DNA of 62,056 bases from Candidatus Pacebacteria bacterium RIFOXYA1_FULL_38_18 (GCA_001787405.1 MFWV01000001.1:1-62056), one strand, 5' to 3'; counted from the stretch's first letter, positions 16,761-26,263 are shown. Translations and numbers: made by a program. The notes: generated by a model from the sequence alone, not told the origin.

Positions 16761-16776
16761 TCAACTTGAAAGTTGA
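16761..16776. repeat. Inverted repeat between yraN and tRNA-Glu
   Basis: TCAACTT-GA-AAGTTGA, 7-nt arms. No T-run follows, so a terminator role is weak. It may be an attachment-site element or nothing. Confidence 0.35.
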
Positions 16777-16790
16777 GTTATGGCTGGCCG

Positions 16791-17204
16791 TTATGGCCAA
16801 GTGACATTTTCAAAGTGCTCTACTCCGCCAGGAGTAACTGCTATGATATCAAACCGATAGAGATTTCGTAAGTCTGTGGTTCGTAAATATTGCTGAGCCA
16901 CATATTGCAATGATTTGAGTTTAGTTTTTCCCACTGCATTGCTAGGATTGCCAAATTGTCCGGTTTGACGTGTTTTTACTTCTACAAAGACCAATTCTTG
17001 ATGCCGTTTGTCCAGGGCTATCAAGTCAATCTCATGTTTTTTAAAGACCAAGTTTCTGTCCAAGATTTGATAACCATTTTTAACTAAGAAATCACAAGCA
17101 ATTTGTTCTCCGATCGCTCCAGTGATGAAATGACTAAATTTATTTTGCTTTGGTGAAAGTATTCTCTTCTTTAACTCTGGTAGCAGCTTTACCGATTTTG
17201 TCAC
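16791..17204 (-). CDS. YraN family (UPF0102) nuclease-fold protein
   Basis: 137 residues. The signature [22 protein letters not shown] is followed by the nuclease-fold core EIDLIALD...[10 protein letters not shown], with D, E and K where the restriction-endonuclease-like fold puts them. Its biological role is not settled in the family. The only ATG start (17204) overlaps rplS by 65 bp out of frame; a non-ATG start nearer FITGAIGEQ is possible. It is downstream of rplS, a common arrangement. Confidence 0.85.
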   Translation of the reverse strand: MTKSVKLLPELKKRILSPKQNKFSHFITGAIGEQIACDFLVKNGYQILDRNLVFKKHEIDLIALDKRHQELVFVEVKTRQTGQFGNPSNAVGKTKLKSLQYVAQQYLRTTDLRNLYRFDIIAVTPGGVEHFENVTWP

Positions 17205-17484
17205 GCAGATAATATAACTTATTTCTTCTGACGTTTCCCTGACTTTTTATCTCGATTTTTTTCAAAGAAGGTAAGAGAACGGGAAAGATTTTTTCAACAC
17301 CAATGGCGTTGGCGCCGATTTTTCTGACAGTAAAAGATTTACCAGTGCCACGATTTTTAATAGCGATAACTAGTCCTTCAAAAACCTGAACACGTTTTTT
17401 ATCACCTTCGATGATTTCTTGATGAACACGCACCGTATCACCGGAACTGATTTGCTGGTTTTGATAAGTAAAGTATTGAGCCAT
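17140..17484 (-). CDS. rplS: 50S ribosomal protein L19
   Basis: 114 residues, standard length. It contains the family core [24 protein letters not shown] and [23 protein letters not shown], plus the late basic [18 protein letters not shown]. It is located at the 30S-50S interface in bacterial ribosomes. It precedes yraN with a 65-bp overlap. Confidence 0.97.
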   Translation of the reverse strand: MAQYFTYQNQQISSGDTVRVHQEIIEGDKKRVQVFEGLVIAIKNRGTGKSFTVRKIGANAIGVEKIFPVLLPSLKKIEIKSQGNVRRNKLYYLRDKIGKAATRVKEENTFTKAK

Positions 17485-17549
17485 AATTTTTCTTGATTAG
17501 GCGAGCATTGTACCACCCAGAGGGTTGCTAGACAAGAAATGAACTAAAT

Positions 17550-19274
17550 TTATTTCTGTTTTTTAGTTTTTGCTTGGGCGTGTTTTTGCACGGCTTTAAG
17601 ATATTCTACATAAATGGGATGTGGGTTTAATGGCTTTGATTTGTATTCTGGATGAGCTTGAGTGGCAAGAAAGAAAGGATGATCTTGACGTGGAAGCTCA
17701 ATCATTTCTACAAAAAAATCATCGGGACTGGTGCCGGAAAAAACAAAGCCTTTTTCGGCTAATACCTTGCGATATTCGTTGTTGAATTCATAACGATGGC
17801 GATGGCGTTCAGAAATAAGGTTTTGTTTTTTATTTTTGAAAGCTTTGTGTTTACTGTAAATTTCATGAGCAAGGGTACCTGGTTTGAGAACACAGTCATA
17901 AGCACCTAGACGCATGCTAGCCCCCACTCCCTTGATGCGTTGATATTTTTTCTCAAAGGGAATGTCATGAATGATGGGATATGGAGTTTTCTCATCTACT
18001 TCTTTGGTATGAGCGCCCTCCAAACCAACTATGTTTCTAGCAAATTCAACAGAGGCCAACTGCATTCCGTAACAAAGTCCTAAATAGGGTATTTTATTTT
18101 CTCTGGCGTATTGAATGGCATCTATTTTGCCTTCCACCCCTCGTTTGCCCCAACCAATAGGAACAATGATGCCGTCAACTCGTCGCAGATCCTTGAGGGC
18201 TTGACTGTTTTTGTTTTGTAGTGCCTCGGCATTAATAAAAACAATATCCAGTCCTACGTCTTCGGCCCAACTAGCATGTTTTAGAGATTCCAAAAGTGAA
18301 GTGTATGAATCTTGCAGTTCATAATCACCGGTGGCAATGTATTTGGCAATGATAGCGATCGAGATTTTATTCTTTTTTTCAGTCTTAATTTTTTTAACTA
18401 GTTCTTGCCAGGTTTTGAGCTGTGTTTTTTTGACAGGTAGTTTCAGTTTTTGCAAAATACGTTTATCAAAATTTTGTTGATGAAAAAGTAAGGGAATCTG
18501 GTAAATGCTTTTGACGTTTGGATTGGAGATGACATCCTCTTTATGCATGTTACAAAAATAAGCCACTTTTTCTTTACGCTTATCATCAATATCTGATTCT
18601 GCCCTGCCCACGATAAAATCTGGTTGAATACCCATGGCTTGTAAATTTTTGACCGATAATTGAGTGGGTTTGGATTTCATTTCACTGATGTGTGAAGGGG
18701 TGGGAAAGTAAGTGACATGCACCAAAATGACGTCATCAGGGAGAGTTTGCTTCATCAGGCGATAGGCTTCATAGTAAACAATGTTTTGATATTCACCAGC
18801 AGTGCCTCCCAGTTCGATCAAAATAATGTCGTAACCATCAATAGTTTCTCTGATGCGACGAATTATTTCTTCTGGTATGTAAGGAATAGCATCCACAGTA
18901 GCACCCTCGTACTCCAGGTTTTTGGCTTTTTCGATGACCGTAGAGTAGATTTGGCCCATAGTGACGAAGTTTTTGAAACCAACTTCTTGGTTTAAAAAAC
19001 GCTCATAAGTACCCAGATCCAAATCAGCTTCCAAACCATCTTCGCATAAAAAAACATCACCATGTTCTATTGGGTTGATGTTGCCTGAATCCAGGTTGAG
19101 ATAATTTTCGCACTTGAGATTGGTAACGGAATAGCCTTGTTCTTTGAGTAAGACACCAATAGAAGCAGCAGTTGCTCCTTTACCCAAACCAGACAATACG
19201 CCTCCAGAAACGAAGATGTATTTTTTTGGTTTTTTGCTAGAAAAGTGTAAAAGCCCGTCTAATCTCACGGGCAT
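17550..19274 (-). CDS. pyrG: CTP synthase, divergent
   Basis: Makes CTP from UTP, ATP and glutamine. 574 residues. The synthetase domain opens with IFVSGGVLSGLGKG; the metal and nucleotide region is much altered compared with the usual KLDPYINVDPG (here KCENYLNLDSG) but retains the aspartate. The glutaminase domain has the nucleophile in LGLCYGMQ (normally GICLGMQ) and the His-Glu pair in AHPEY. The oxyanion strand reads VPIGWGKRG rather than VPGGFGxRG. Catalytic residues appear kept, so it is probably active. It may start slightly downstream, at a non-ATG codon near KKPKKYIFV. Confidence 0.92.
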   Translation of the reverse strand: MPVRLDGLLHFSSKKPKKYIFVSGGVLSGLGKGATAASIGVLLKEQGYSVTNLKCENYLNLDSGNINPIEHGDVFLCEDGLEADLDLGTYERFLNQEVGFKNFVTMGQIYSTVIEKAKNLEYEGATVDAIPYIPEEIIRRIRETIDGYDIILIELGGTAGEYQNIVYYEAYRLMKQTLPDDVILVHVTYFPTPSHISEMKSKPTQLSVKNLQAMGIQPDFIVGRAESDIDDKRKEKVAYFCNMHKEDVISNPNVKSIYQIPLLFHQQNFDKRILQKLKLPVKKTQLKTWQELVKKIKTEKKNKISIAIIAKYIATGDYELQDSYTSLLESLKHASWAEDVGLDIVFINAEALQNKNSQALKDLRRVDGIIVPIGWGKRGVEGKIDAIQYARENKIPYLGLCYGMQLASVEFARNIVGLEGAHTKEVDEKTPYPIIHDIPFEKKYQRIKGVGASMRLGAYDCVLKPGTLAHEIYSKHKAFKNKKQNLISERHRHRYEFNNEYRKVLAEKGFVFSGTSPDDFFVEMIELPRQDHPFFLATQAHPEYKSKPLNPHPIYVEYLKAVQKHAQAKTKKQK

Positions 19275-19407
19275 AGATTTTACTTGGAATTGTAAGTGAC
19301 GGAAAGGGTCAATTTTCTTGACGAAATACTAGATGTTGTGTTTTTTGATGATCAATTTTGTCTATTTTGTAGTTAGGTTGATTGTCAATTGGTTTACAAT
19401 AACAAAG

Positions 19408-19974
19408 ATGCTCAATGTTTCAACCAAAACCGGTGATGATGGTCAATCTTCTTTGGCAGATGGTACGCGACTTAGTAAAGATCATTTGGTTTTTGAGGTG
19501 ATTGGCACGATTGATGAACTCAATTCTCATTTGGGATTGGCAGTGGCTTTGCTCAAGAAACTAAAAAGTAAAAAAATCATGACGCAAACAGATTTTTTGG
19601 AAACGATTCAACATGAATTATTTACACTGGGTGCGAAAGTAGCTGGAGCCAAATTAAAAATTTCCCAAGAGTTTTTGGACAAAATTGAAAAAACCTCAAC
19701 CGATTTACAGACATCGATGGCCCCCAATTGGCACCATCAATTTGTTTTACCAGGCGGACACGAAGCAGCAGCGCAAGTGGATATTGCTAGATCAGTGTGT
19801 AGAAAATTGGAGCGGAGAATAGTATCTTTAAGCAAAAAAAGAACAATTTCTGAACAGATTTTACAGACTATTAATCGATTATCTGATTATTTATATGTAT
19901 TGCGTTGTTTTATCAATCAAGCATTGGACCAAAAAGAAAAATATTTTATTCGGTCTGAGAAGGTTCATCATTGA
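19408..19974 (+). CDS. PduO-type ATP:cob(I)alamin adenosyltransferase
   Basis: Converts cob(I)alamin to adenosylcobalamin. The start at 19408 gives MLNVSTKTGDDGQSSLADGTRLSKD, matching the family N-terminus, followed by EVIGTIDELNSHLGLA, FVLPGG, ARSVCRKLERRI and NRLSDYLYVL with the conserved Arg and Asp. 188 residues. A TACAAT box lies 7 nt before ATG, suggesting a leaderless message. The upstream Met at 19333 would precede that box and was not used. No B12-dependent enzyme is in this window; a class II ribonucleotide reductase elsewhere would be the natural user. Confidence 0.9.
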   Translation: MLNVSTKTGDDGQSSLADGTRLSKDHLVFEVIGTIDELNSHLGLAVALLKKLKSKKIMTQTDFLETIQHELFTLGAKVAGAKLKISQEFLDKIEKTSTDLQTSMAPNWHHQFVLPGGHEAAAQVDIARSVCRKLERRIVSLSKKRTISEQILQTINRLSDYLYVLRCFINQALDQKEKYFIRSEKVHH

Positions 19975-20230
19975 TTAATGATGCTAATCCAATCAATAAA
20001 TCAACCATTTGAATATCATCTTCGGTAATTGGATTTTTCAAAACAGAGCCTAGTTCGTGGGAAACATCTTTTAAACTATCTTGAGGTCTTTCAGGATTTT
20101 TAAGGTAAGCTGTCCAAAAAAGAGTTAGATAAATATACAAATGTCTTCGTCCTTTTAATTCTTTGGACGGAAACTGAGCGTTGATAAATTTTTCCAACTC
20201 ATTGTATCGCCAGCGTTTTGCTTCACTCAT
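19946..20230 (-). CDS. Small hypothetical protein downstream of lexA
   Basis: 94 residues, helical and charged, with no recognised family (RWRYNELEKFINAQFP, SLINDEPSQTE). It starts 5 nt after the lexA stop, so it is likely expressed from the lexA promoter and under LexA control. The 3' end overlaps the convergent adenosyltransferase gene by 29 bp. Confidence 0.65.
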   Translation of the reverse strand: MSEAKRWRYNELEKFINAQFPSKELKGRRHLYIYLTLFWTAYLKNPERPQDSLKDVSHELGSVLKNPITEDDIQMVDLLIGLASLINDEPSQTE

Positions 20231-20235
20231 AGAAC

Positions 20236-20856
20236 TTAATAGCGAAACTTACGAATTAACCCTACTACTCTGCCCTGAATCTGAACATTGGTGGCATAGA
20301 TCGGACTCATGTTGGCATTGGCTGGTTCCAGGCGGACTCTAGTGACTTCTTTGTAAAAGCGTTTCAAGGTAGCCAAACCATTGTCTAGCAAAGCTACCAC
20401 GATGTCGCCATTATTTACTTCTTGAGTTTCTTCGATTACCACGTAATCGCCGTCATCAATATGATCCTCAATCATTGATTGGCCTTTTACTTGTAGAATA
20501 TAGGCGCGTTTTTTACTGGTTACCATCTCTGGTGAAACCTTAAAAGTTGCCTCTGGATCAGTATAAGGCTCGATGGGTGAACCGGCAGCGATAAAGCCCA
20601 AAATAGGCAGATCAATGCTGTCTGTAACCCTTAAAAAGGTGCGATCTACCATTTCAATACCTCTGACTGTTCCTTCGTGACGTTTAATCACGTTTTTGCG
20701 TTCCAAAGCTTGTAAATGTTCATGAACGGTAGCTAAAGAAGAGACACCGATTGCTCCAGCAATTTCTTTCAAAGTAGGAGAAAAACCATTTTTTTGAATG
20801 TATTGAACGATATAATCTACGATTTGTCGTTGACGTTTGTATAAAGTGACGGCCAT
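20236..20856 (-). CDS. lexA: LexA repressor
   Basis: SOS-response repressor with self-cleavage. 206 residues: winged helix-turn-helix (GFSPTLKEIAGAIGVSSLATVHEHLQALE), cleavage site Ala91-Gly92 in FIAAGSPIEP, catalytic Ser127 in GQSM and Lys165 in ATLKRF. Spacing from cleavage site to Ser to Lys matches LexA. AAGGAAC lies before ATG as a Shine-Dalgarno site. I could not identify its operator with confidence. The DNA-binding helix is of the Gram-positive/Patescibacteria style rather than that of E. coli. Confidence 0.95.
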   Translation of the reverse strand: MAVTLYKRQRQIVDYIVQYIQKNGFSPTLKEIAGAIGVSSLATVHEHLQALERKNVIKRHEGTVRGIEMVDRTFLRVTDSIDLPILGFIAAGSPIEPYTDPEATFKVSPEMVTSKKRAYILQVKGQSMIEDHIDDGDYVVIEETQEVNNGDIVVALLDNGLATLKRFYKEVTRVRLEPANANMSPIYATNVQIQGRVVGLIRKFRY

Positions 20857-20980
20857 GGCAGTTCCTTTTTTTAATTTACTTATTTATTTTTAACCAAATA
20901 AATCCCAAAGATTACCCAGAGTATATGCAAGGAAAGCCCGAAGAGCAACATCATCTTTTAGTAAAATAATATATCAAAAT

Positions 20981-20999
20981 ATCTCAAAAACTGTTTGAG
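20981..20999. repeat. Inverted repeat between DedA-family gene and lexA
   Basis: TCTCAAA-AACTG-TTTGAGA, 7-nt arms. It lies 124 bp upstream of lexA and 31 bp downstream of the DedA gene. It could be a weak terminator or a protein site; neither is shown. Confidence 0.4.
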
Positions 21000-21030
21000 A
21001 GCTTTCGGGTAAAGATTTGTTGGATAAAAA

Positions 21031-21672
21031 TCAGCGACGGCGAAAAAAATTGACGATTTTGAACCACCAAGAGTTCTGACGCATAAATCGTTCTTGGAGA
21101 TAAGGCAATAATAATTTGTAAAAAGCTACTCCTGCCAGAAGAACGATGGTACCGATGAGAATGGTCAAATCAAATTTATTTTCTAGGAACCAAGCTACAC
21201 TTTCTCCAAAAATAGCAATAGAACCAGTGATGAGCATGTATCGTGTTCCCCTGCCCAAAATAGAGGCCAGTAAAAATCTGCGGAAATTCAGATCGAAGAC
21301 TCCAGCAGAAAGAGTGAATACTTTAAATGGAATAGGAGTGAAGGCAGCGATAAAAATTGCTTTTGAGTCATATTTTTGAAAAAGTTTTTGTACAGTAGTG
21401 ATATGGTCTTGTTTGAATAATTTATGCAAAATAGGCTTGCCTCCTTTTTTCCCCAACCAGTACCCAAACATGGCTCCCAAAACAGAAAAGAGTGTAATAA
21501 AAAGTCCATACCACAGTGAGAATTGGGGAGTGGCCAGACTCATGGGAATAACCATTACCTCTGGAGGAATGATAAAAAAAGCACTTTCTGAAAAAGAAAA
21601 CAATCCCAAGATTGCTAAAGCATAGGGACTAGTCATCCAAACCTGAACGGCTTCACTGGTAAAAAAACTCAT
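21031..21672 (-). CDS. DedA/VTT-family membrane protein (YqaA-like)
   Basis: 213 residues with four to five hydrophobic segments. Family features are FSESAFFIIPPEVMVIPMSLA near the N-terminus, GAMFGYWLGKKGGKP, and the FTPIPFKVFTLSAGVFDLNFRRFL block. DedA/VTT proteins act in membrane lipid transport or homeostasis. Separated from lexA by about 170 bp. Confidence 0.85.
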   Translation of the reverse strand: MSFFTSEAVQVWMTSPYALAILGLFSFSESAFFIIPPEVMVIPMSLATPQFSLWYGLFITLFSVLGAMFGYWLGKKGGKPILHKLFKQDHITTVQKLFQKYDSKAIFIAAFTPIPFKVFTLSAGVFDLNFRRFLLASILGRGTRYMLITGSIAIFGESVAWFLENKFDLTILIGTIVLLAGVAFYKLLLPYLQERFMRQNSWWFKIVNFFRRR

Positions 21673-21739
21673 AATTTTAATTCTTTCTAACTAGCAATGA
21701 TACTCAAATACTTATAAAACGAAATAATGTTTTTTATTT

Positions 21740-23683
21740 TTAAGCTGTCGGTTCACTAGGATTTGGAACGGGAGTGCTGGTTGGCTCAGTGCTTCCAGTT
21801 GTTGGTGGTTGAGCAGCCCCGATTTCTTTTAGAGTGCTATCAATGGTTTGTTGTACCTCGGCTTCCAGTGGTTTCTCTGTTGCTGGCTGATCAATTGCTG
21901 GTTTTGGCTCTGCTGTTTGCTGTTCAGTTGGTTTTGGCTCAGTCGGCTTGGGAGTAGTCATGGGAGTTGCAATGGGAGGAGTGTTCATGGGTGCTTCTGT
22001 GGGAGCTGGCATTGGAGAGACCCCAGTATTGGTTGTAGAAGCAGGTGGAGTTGTTGATTCAGTTGGCTTGGGAGCAGTCACAGGCATTGGTTCGACTGCT
22101 GGATTTAAAGTAGGAACGGTTAGTGTTGGTTCCGGGGTTGCTGGTGTTGTTGAGCTAGGAGCTACTGGAGTTTGTCCCAAAGCTACTTCCTCTGTAATAC
22201 CTTGACTACCAGTCAATTCATTGGGTGCTGATGCGGGTTGTGGCATAGAGGGTGAGCTTGCTGGTATTGCTGGTGTTGGAGTTGGCTCAGATGTTAAAGT
22301 TGGCTTTGGTGTGGGTACTGTTTGACCACTTGATTCACTGGTAGGTTCAGTGGTGACTTGATTGTCATCAGTAGGCTCATTTGCCAAATTGGTTTGTTGA
22401 TTGAGTTGCATCTCAGTTCCTTCCCTAATAATTTTTTCTAAAGCTAAATAAATATCAGCTAGTCGATTATATTTAGCCACGGCCTCTCCGCGATTGGTGG
22501 GTCCAAATTTAACAAACTCGGCTCCAATTCCTACCGCAAAATCAGCTAGAAAATCATCATTGGTTTCACCAGTACGCTGGGAAACCACGATACTCCAACC
22601 AGCTGCTCTTGCTATTCTGACGGCTTCTAGCGTTTCTGTCAAAGTACCTATCTGGCTGGGTTTGACTACTAGAGTATTGCCGACCTGGTTTTGAGTGGCT
22701 TGCGCTACCAATTTGGGATCAGTGGCAGTCATGGCATCAACGGCTATCCGAGTGGTTTGACCTAAATCGGCAGTAAAGGTTTTCCAAGAATTGATGTCTT
22801 TGATCAGAAATGGATCTTCAAAATAGGTAAGACTATATTTCTTTTGTAAATCTTGGTAATACTCCAATAATTCTTTTTCTGTGTAACCAGTGTTTTTATC
22901 TTTGATGAGGTATTTATTTTTTTCTTGTAATTGTTCAGCTCCAGAGTCAACACCAAAGAAAAAATCTCTGGCCAAAATATAAGAAGTTTTACGAGCTGCT
23001 TCAATAATAAATTCAAAAACATCAGTATTTTTTTGTAAAGAGGGGGTGAAGCCACCCAATTCACCAGTAGAATAATTGGCTTTTTGATCTTTGAGGATTT
23101 TTTGCAAAGTAGCTCGCAGAGAACTCTCTATTTCCAAACTGACCCGATAATCAACGTGGCTGGCTGGAATGACCAAGAATTCTTGGAAATCAAGATTGCC
23201 AGAACCGTATTGCCCGCCATTGATCAAACCATAAAGACAAACCGGCAGAGCAAGATGGTCAGTAAGCTGATATTGATTGATTAAATATTGATAAAGAGGG
23301 AAATCGCTGGCTACTGCTCCAGCTTTCATCACTGCTTGGGAAACGGCACTCAGTGTATTAGCTCCCACCTGAGCTTTATTGGGGGTACTATCCAATTGTA
23401 AAAGTAATTGATCAATGCTGGTTTGATCTTGAGGATTTTGTCCAATCAGTTGGGGGGCAATGGTTTTATTTATTAAATTAACCGCTTTTTGCACTCCCCT
23501 GCCTGCCATATGTTCTGGATCTTGATCAAAAAGAGCCTTGGCAGCATGAGGATATTGAAGAACACTGTTGGGTACACTGGTATCTACTAGTTCACCACTA
23601 TCCAGTTCTAGATCAACCCAAATAGTGGGATTACCCATGGAATCAAGAATCTCTTTGGCCTGCAGACTTTTAATGGTAGCCAT
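21740..23683 (-). CDS. Enolase homologue with altered active site and Pro/Thr-rich C-terminal tail
   Basis: The first 430 residues align end to end with enolase (EILDSMGNP, LINGG, LDFQEF, KPSQIGTLTETL, VAKYNRL). Several catalytic features differ. The flexible loop PSGASTG reads PNSVLQY. GEHADN reads GQYGSGN (His lost). GDEGG reads GELGG (catalytic Glu lost). SHRSGE reads SQRTGE (His lost). Lysines of KPSQIG and VKFG and metal-ligand acids of GVDSG and YFEDP are kept. Residues about 435-647 are a low-complexity Pro/Thr/Ser/Ala tail. There is no signal peptide. It may not catalyse the enolase reaction; a second true enolase should exist if glycolysis is complete. The gene is real; the function is uncertain. 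Confidence 0.85.
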   Translation of the reverse strand: MATIKSLQAKEILDSMGNPTIWVDLELDSGELVDTSVPNSVLQYPHAAKALFDQDPEHMAGRGVQKAVNLINKTIAPQLIGQNPQDQTSIDQLLLQLDSTPNKAQVGANTLSAVSQAVMKAGAVASDFPLYQYLINQYQLTDHLALPVCLYGLINGGQYGSGNLDFQEFLVIPASHVDYRVSLEIESSLRATLQKILKDQKANYSTGELGGFTPSLQKNTDVFEFIIEAARKTSYILARDFFFGVDSGAEQLQEKNKYLIKDKNTGYTEKELLEYYQDLQKKYSLTYFEDPFLIKDINSWKTFTADLGQTTRIAVDAMTATDPKLVAQATQNQVGNTLVVKPSQIGTLTETLEAVRIARAAGWSIVVSQRTGETNDDFLADFAVGIGAEFVKFGPTNRGEAVAKYNRLADIYLALEKIIREGTEMQLNQQTNLANEPTDDNQVTTEPTSESSGQTVPTPKPTLTSEPTPTPAIPASSPSMPQPASAPNELTGSQGITEEVALGQTPVAPSSTTPATPEPTLTVPTLNPAVEPMPVTAPKPTESTTPPASTTNTGVSPMPAPTEAPMNTPPIATPMTTPKPTEPKPTEQQTAEPKPAIDQPATEKPLEAEVQQTIDSTLKEIGAAQPPTTGSTEPTSTPVPNPSEPTA

Positions 23684-23731
23684 ACCACTACTATAAAGGT
23701 TGGCTCAACAGATGTGAAGAGAGAGGGTTTT

Positions 23732-24817
23732 CTACTTCCCTAGCTCTTCTTTGAACTGATCCACAAATGGAACGGGGCAGGGATCGATACCCTCCAACAT
23801 GGCAGTATAAAAATTGGTATAAGACATGAGGGTAATGAGTTCAAAAACTTGGGTTAGTTTAGTATCGGCTTGCAACTCAACGGCCAAGGTATCAATCTGG
23901 TTTTGTTCGACAATTTCCTGAGTTAGCTTCATTCTTTTTTGATTTCTGGGTTGATAAAACTCGGAATTGAAAAACAAAAAGACATGACTACCGATATTGC
24001 TAGCTGGAAAACGCAAACCCTCCATCAAATGATGATTAAGCTCCGGCACCACTTTGAAGTCTGCAAAAAGCTTGGCGTTTTCATTAAACTGATTGGTAGC
24101 TACATGGGTAGCTCCTACCAGAAACTCACTCGCTACTAGGATTGGTCGGCGCTCAAGACAAGTGTAAGCCAAGATTTTGGCTTGGTTTTCTGCTTGTTTG
24201 GTTTCCGGTCCCAGTTTTTCTGCAGTGCGAATGATGGTGGTGATAACTTCTTCAATTTCCGCATCAGTGATCTTCACCAAACCTGCTTTGACCAATAAAC
24301 CAATCAAGCCGATGATGGCATAGCCAATAGCCATGCGTGGTTGATTAGAGGGGTTGTGGACAGGATCGATAAGATAGGTAGGGTAATTTTCTGTTTTAGC
24401 AATTTCTGCCAACTTGCCACCAGCAGTAATCACGGCTACTTGAGCGCCTTTGTCTTTGGCCTGCTTAGCGCAAAACAACACTTCCTCGGTAGAGCCAGAA
24501 TAACTCGATAAAATTACCAGCGTGTCTTCATCTACGTAAGCGGGCAAGTTATAGCCGTTATAGACCTCGAAAGGTTCTGGCAGTCGGTCGGCGTATAAAT
24601 GTTTAAAAACATCAGCGCCCAGAGCTGAACCCCCCATGCCTGCTACCACTACGTTATAGATGTTGCCTGAGGGGGAGAACTTAACTGACTGAGTACCTTC
24701 CCAAGCATGTCTAACCTGATCAGCCAATGCTTCGACAGAGCCTAAAACATTTGATTTATCTAGTTTGCTGATTTCTTCGCGAGAATCCAAAACAGAATTT
24801 TTTTTAGTATTTTCCAT
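23732..24817 (-). CDS. Bifunctional phosphoglucose/phosphomannose isomerase
   Basis: 361 residues of the SIS-domain PGI/PMI family. Visible are VAGMGGSALGADV, the sugar-phosphate site LSSYSGSTEEV, ITAGGKL, and the C-terminal catalytic region PELNHHLMEGLRFP. It interconverts fructose-6-phosphate with glucose-6-phosphate or mannose-6-phosphate in the cytoplasm. It lies 24 nt downstream of the phosphomannomutase gene on the same strand. Together they would feed sugar-nucleotide synthesis. Confidence 0.9.
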   Translation of the reverse strand: MENTKKNSVLDSREEISKLDKSNVLGSVEALADQVRHAWEGTQSVKFSPSGNIYNVVVAGMGGSALGADVFKHLYADRLPEPFEVYNGYNLPAYVDEDTLVILSSYSGSTEEVLFCAKQAKDKGAQVAVITAGGKLAEIAKTENYPTYLIDPVHNPSNQPRMAIGYAIIGLIGLLVKAGLVKITDAEIEEVITTIIRTAEKLGPETKQAENQAKILAYTCLERRPILVASEFLVGATHVATNQFNENAKLFADFKVVPELNHHLMEGLRFPASNIGSHVFLFFNSEFYQPRNQKRMKLTQEIVEQNQIDTLAVELQADTKLTQVFELITLMSYTNFYTAMLEGIDPCPVPFVDQFKEELGK

Positions 24818-24841
24818 AATCCCTTTCTTTATTTTTTTAAT

Positions 24842-26263
24842 CTAGTCCAAGGCGTGAGTATTTACTCCTTTTGTCCAATCAATTTCCGGATGAGCACTCA
24901 AGATTTTTTTAAGAGTTTTCTTCATGTTCTCATATTGAGCTTGAGTTTTACCTTCAAACTTGACCGTGATGTATGGTCCGTTTTGGGAAGCACGCACGAT
25001 CGCCATCTCCTCAGCTGTATCCATGCGAATACCATCGATATCTACGTATTTGGCGTCAGGCCACTGTTTTTTAAACTCAGTGCGGATGACGGTATCGATG
25101 AATTTAAACTTAATTTCATCAGCCAAACCAAACTTAATTTCTGGACTACTGACATATTTAGCTAGTTGCTCAGCTGCTTGGCTCAGACTCATTTTTTTAC
25201 GTTCCAAATAAGCGAGTAAGCGCAAGCTGGCATAAGCTCCGTCATCGTGACCATAAAAATTATCCATGAAGAAAATGTGGCCAGATAATTCGCCACCAAA
25301 AGGTGAGCGCTCTTCTTTTACTTTAGCTTTAATAAAGGAGTGACCAGTCAGCCACATCACTGGCTTGCCACCAGCTTCCTCGATTGCTTCAGTCACTTGT
25401 CTAGAACAGAGGGTGTTGTAAACAATGGGTGCGCCAGGAAGGAATTCCAGTACATCTTTGGCAAACAAAGCCACGATGCTATCCATCCACAATACTTGCC
25501 CTTTTTCATCCACTACGGCCATGCGATCACCATCGGTGTCATAGGCAAAACCCAAATCAGCACCATGTTTTTTGACTCCTTCTGCTAAACGATTCAACAC
25601 TTTCTCTTCAGTCGGATCAGGTGCACCTAGAGGGAAGTTGCCGTCTGGCTCACAGTTTTGCTGGATCACTTCCAGACCAGCCTTTTCGAAAATCTGTGGA
25701 TAGAAAACTCCAGAACCAGTATTGCAAGCATCCACTACGATTTTCCATTTTTTTTGTAAATCAAAGTATTTAAGAATTTCATCACGATAGATGGGGAATA
25801 AATCGAAGTCACGATTCGAGCCCTGACCTTCAGAGAACTTCCCTTTTTCTACCAGCTTACGCATCATTTGAATTTCTTCAGTGATCATAGTGTCGGAATA
25901 TCCCACTCCCAGCTTCACGCCGTTAAATTCTTTAGGATTATGAGAAGCAGTAATCATGGCACTACCTTTAGTTTTAAATTCATAGGAAGAAAAATAAACA
26001 ATTTGGCTCATACTCAAGCCCAAGCTAATTGTATCGATTCCTCCATCATTTAAACCTTGAATGAAAGCCTTGGTGTATTGCTCGCTGGTGAGTCGGTTGT
26101 CATGACCGACTGCTGATTCAGCGATTCGTCTTTCAGCTAGAAAAGTGGCATAAGCTCTGCCCAAGGTGTAAAAAACATCCTCGTTGAGTTGTTCATCAAC
26201 CACTCCCCGAATGTCATAGCCGCGAAAAATGGTGGGGTCAATAGTTTTGATTAATTTGTACAT
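24842..26263 (-). CDS. Phosphomannomutase/phosphoglucomutase
   Basis: 473 residues of the alpha-D-phosphohexomutase superfamily. The order is FRGYDIRG, the phosphoserine loop TASHNP, the metal loop YDTDGDRM, the sugar-binding GGELSGH, and a C-terminal phosphate-binding region with VRASQNGPYITVKFEG. It interconverts hexose 1- and 6-phosphates. The isomerase follows 24 nt downstream. Which hexose is preferred cannot be read from motifs. Confidence 0.92.
   Translation of the reverse strand: MYKLIKTIDPTIFRGYDIRGVVDEQLNEDVFYTLGRAYATFLAERRIAESAVGHDNRLTSEQYTKAFIQGLNDGGIDTISLGLSMSQIVYFSSYEFKTKGSAMITASHNPKEFNGVKLGVGYSDTMITEEIQMMRKLVEKGKFSEGQGSNRDFDLFPIYRDEILKYFDLQKKWKIVVDACNTGSGVFYPQIFEKAGLEVIQQNCEPDGNFPLGAPDPTEEKVLNRLAEGVKKHGADLGFAYDTDGDRMAVVDEKGQVLWMDSIVALFAKDVLEFLPGAPIVYNTLCSRQVTEAIEEAGGKPVMWLTGHSFIKAKVKEERSPFGGELSGHIFFMDNFYGHDDGAYASLRLLAYLERKKMSLSQAAEQLAKYVSSPEIKFGLADEIKFKFIDTVIRTEFKKQWPDAKYVDIDGIRMDTAEEMAIVRASQNGPYITVKFEGKTQAQYENMKKTLKKILSAHPEIDWTKGVNTHALD

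Noticed and set aside
21760-22205. Plus-strand ORFs opposite the enolase tail
   Set aside because: Mirror images of the Pro/Thr-rich repeat coding sequence.
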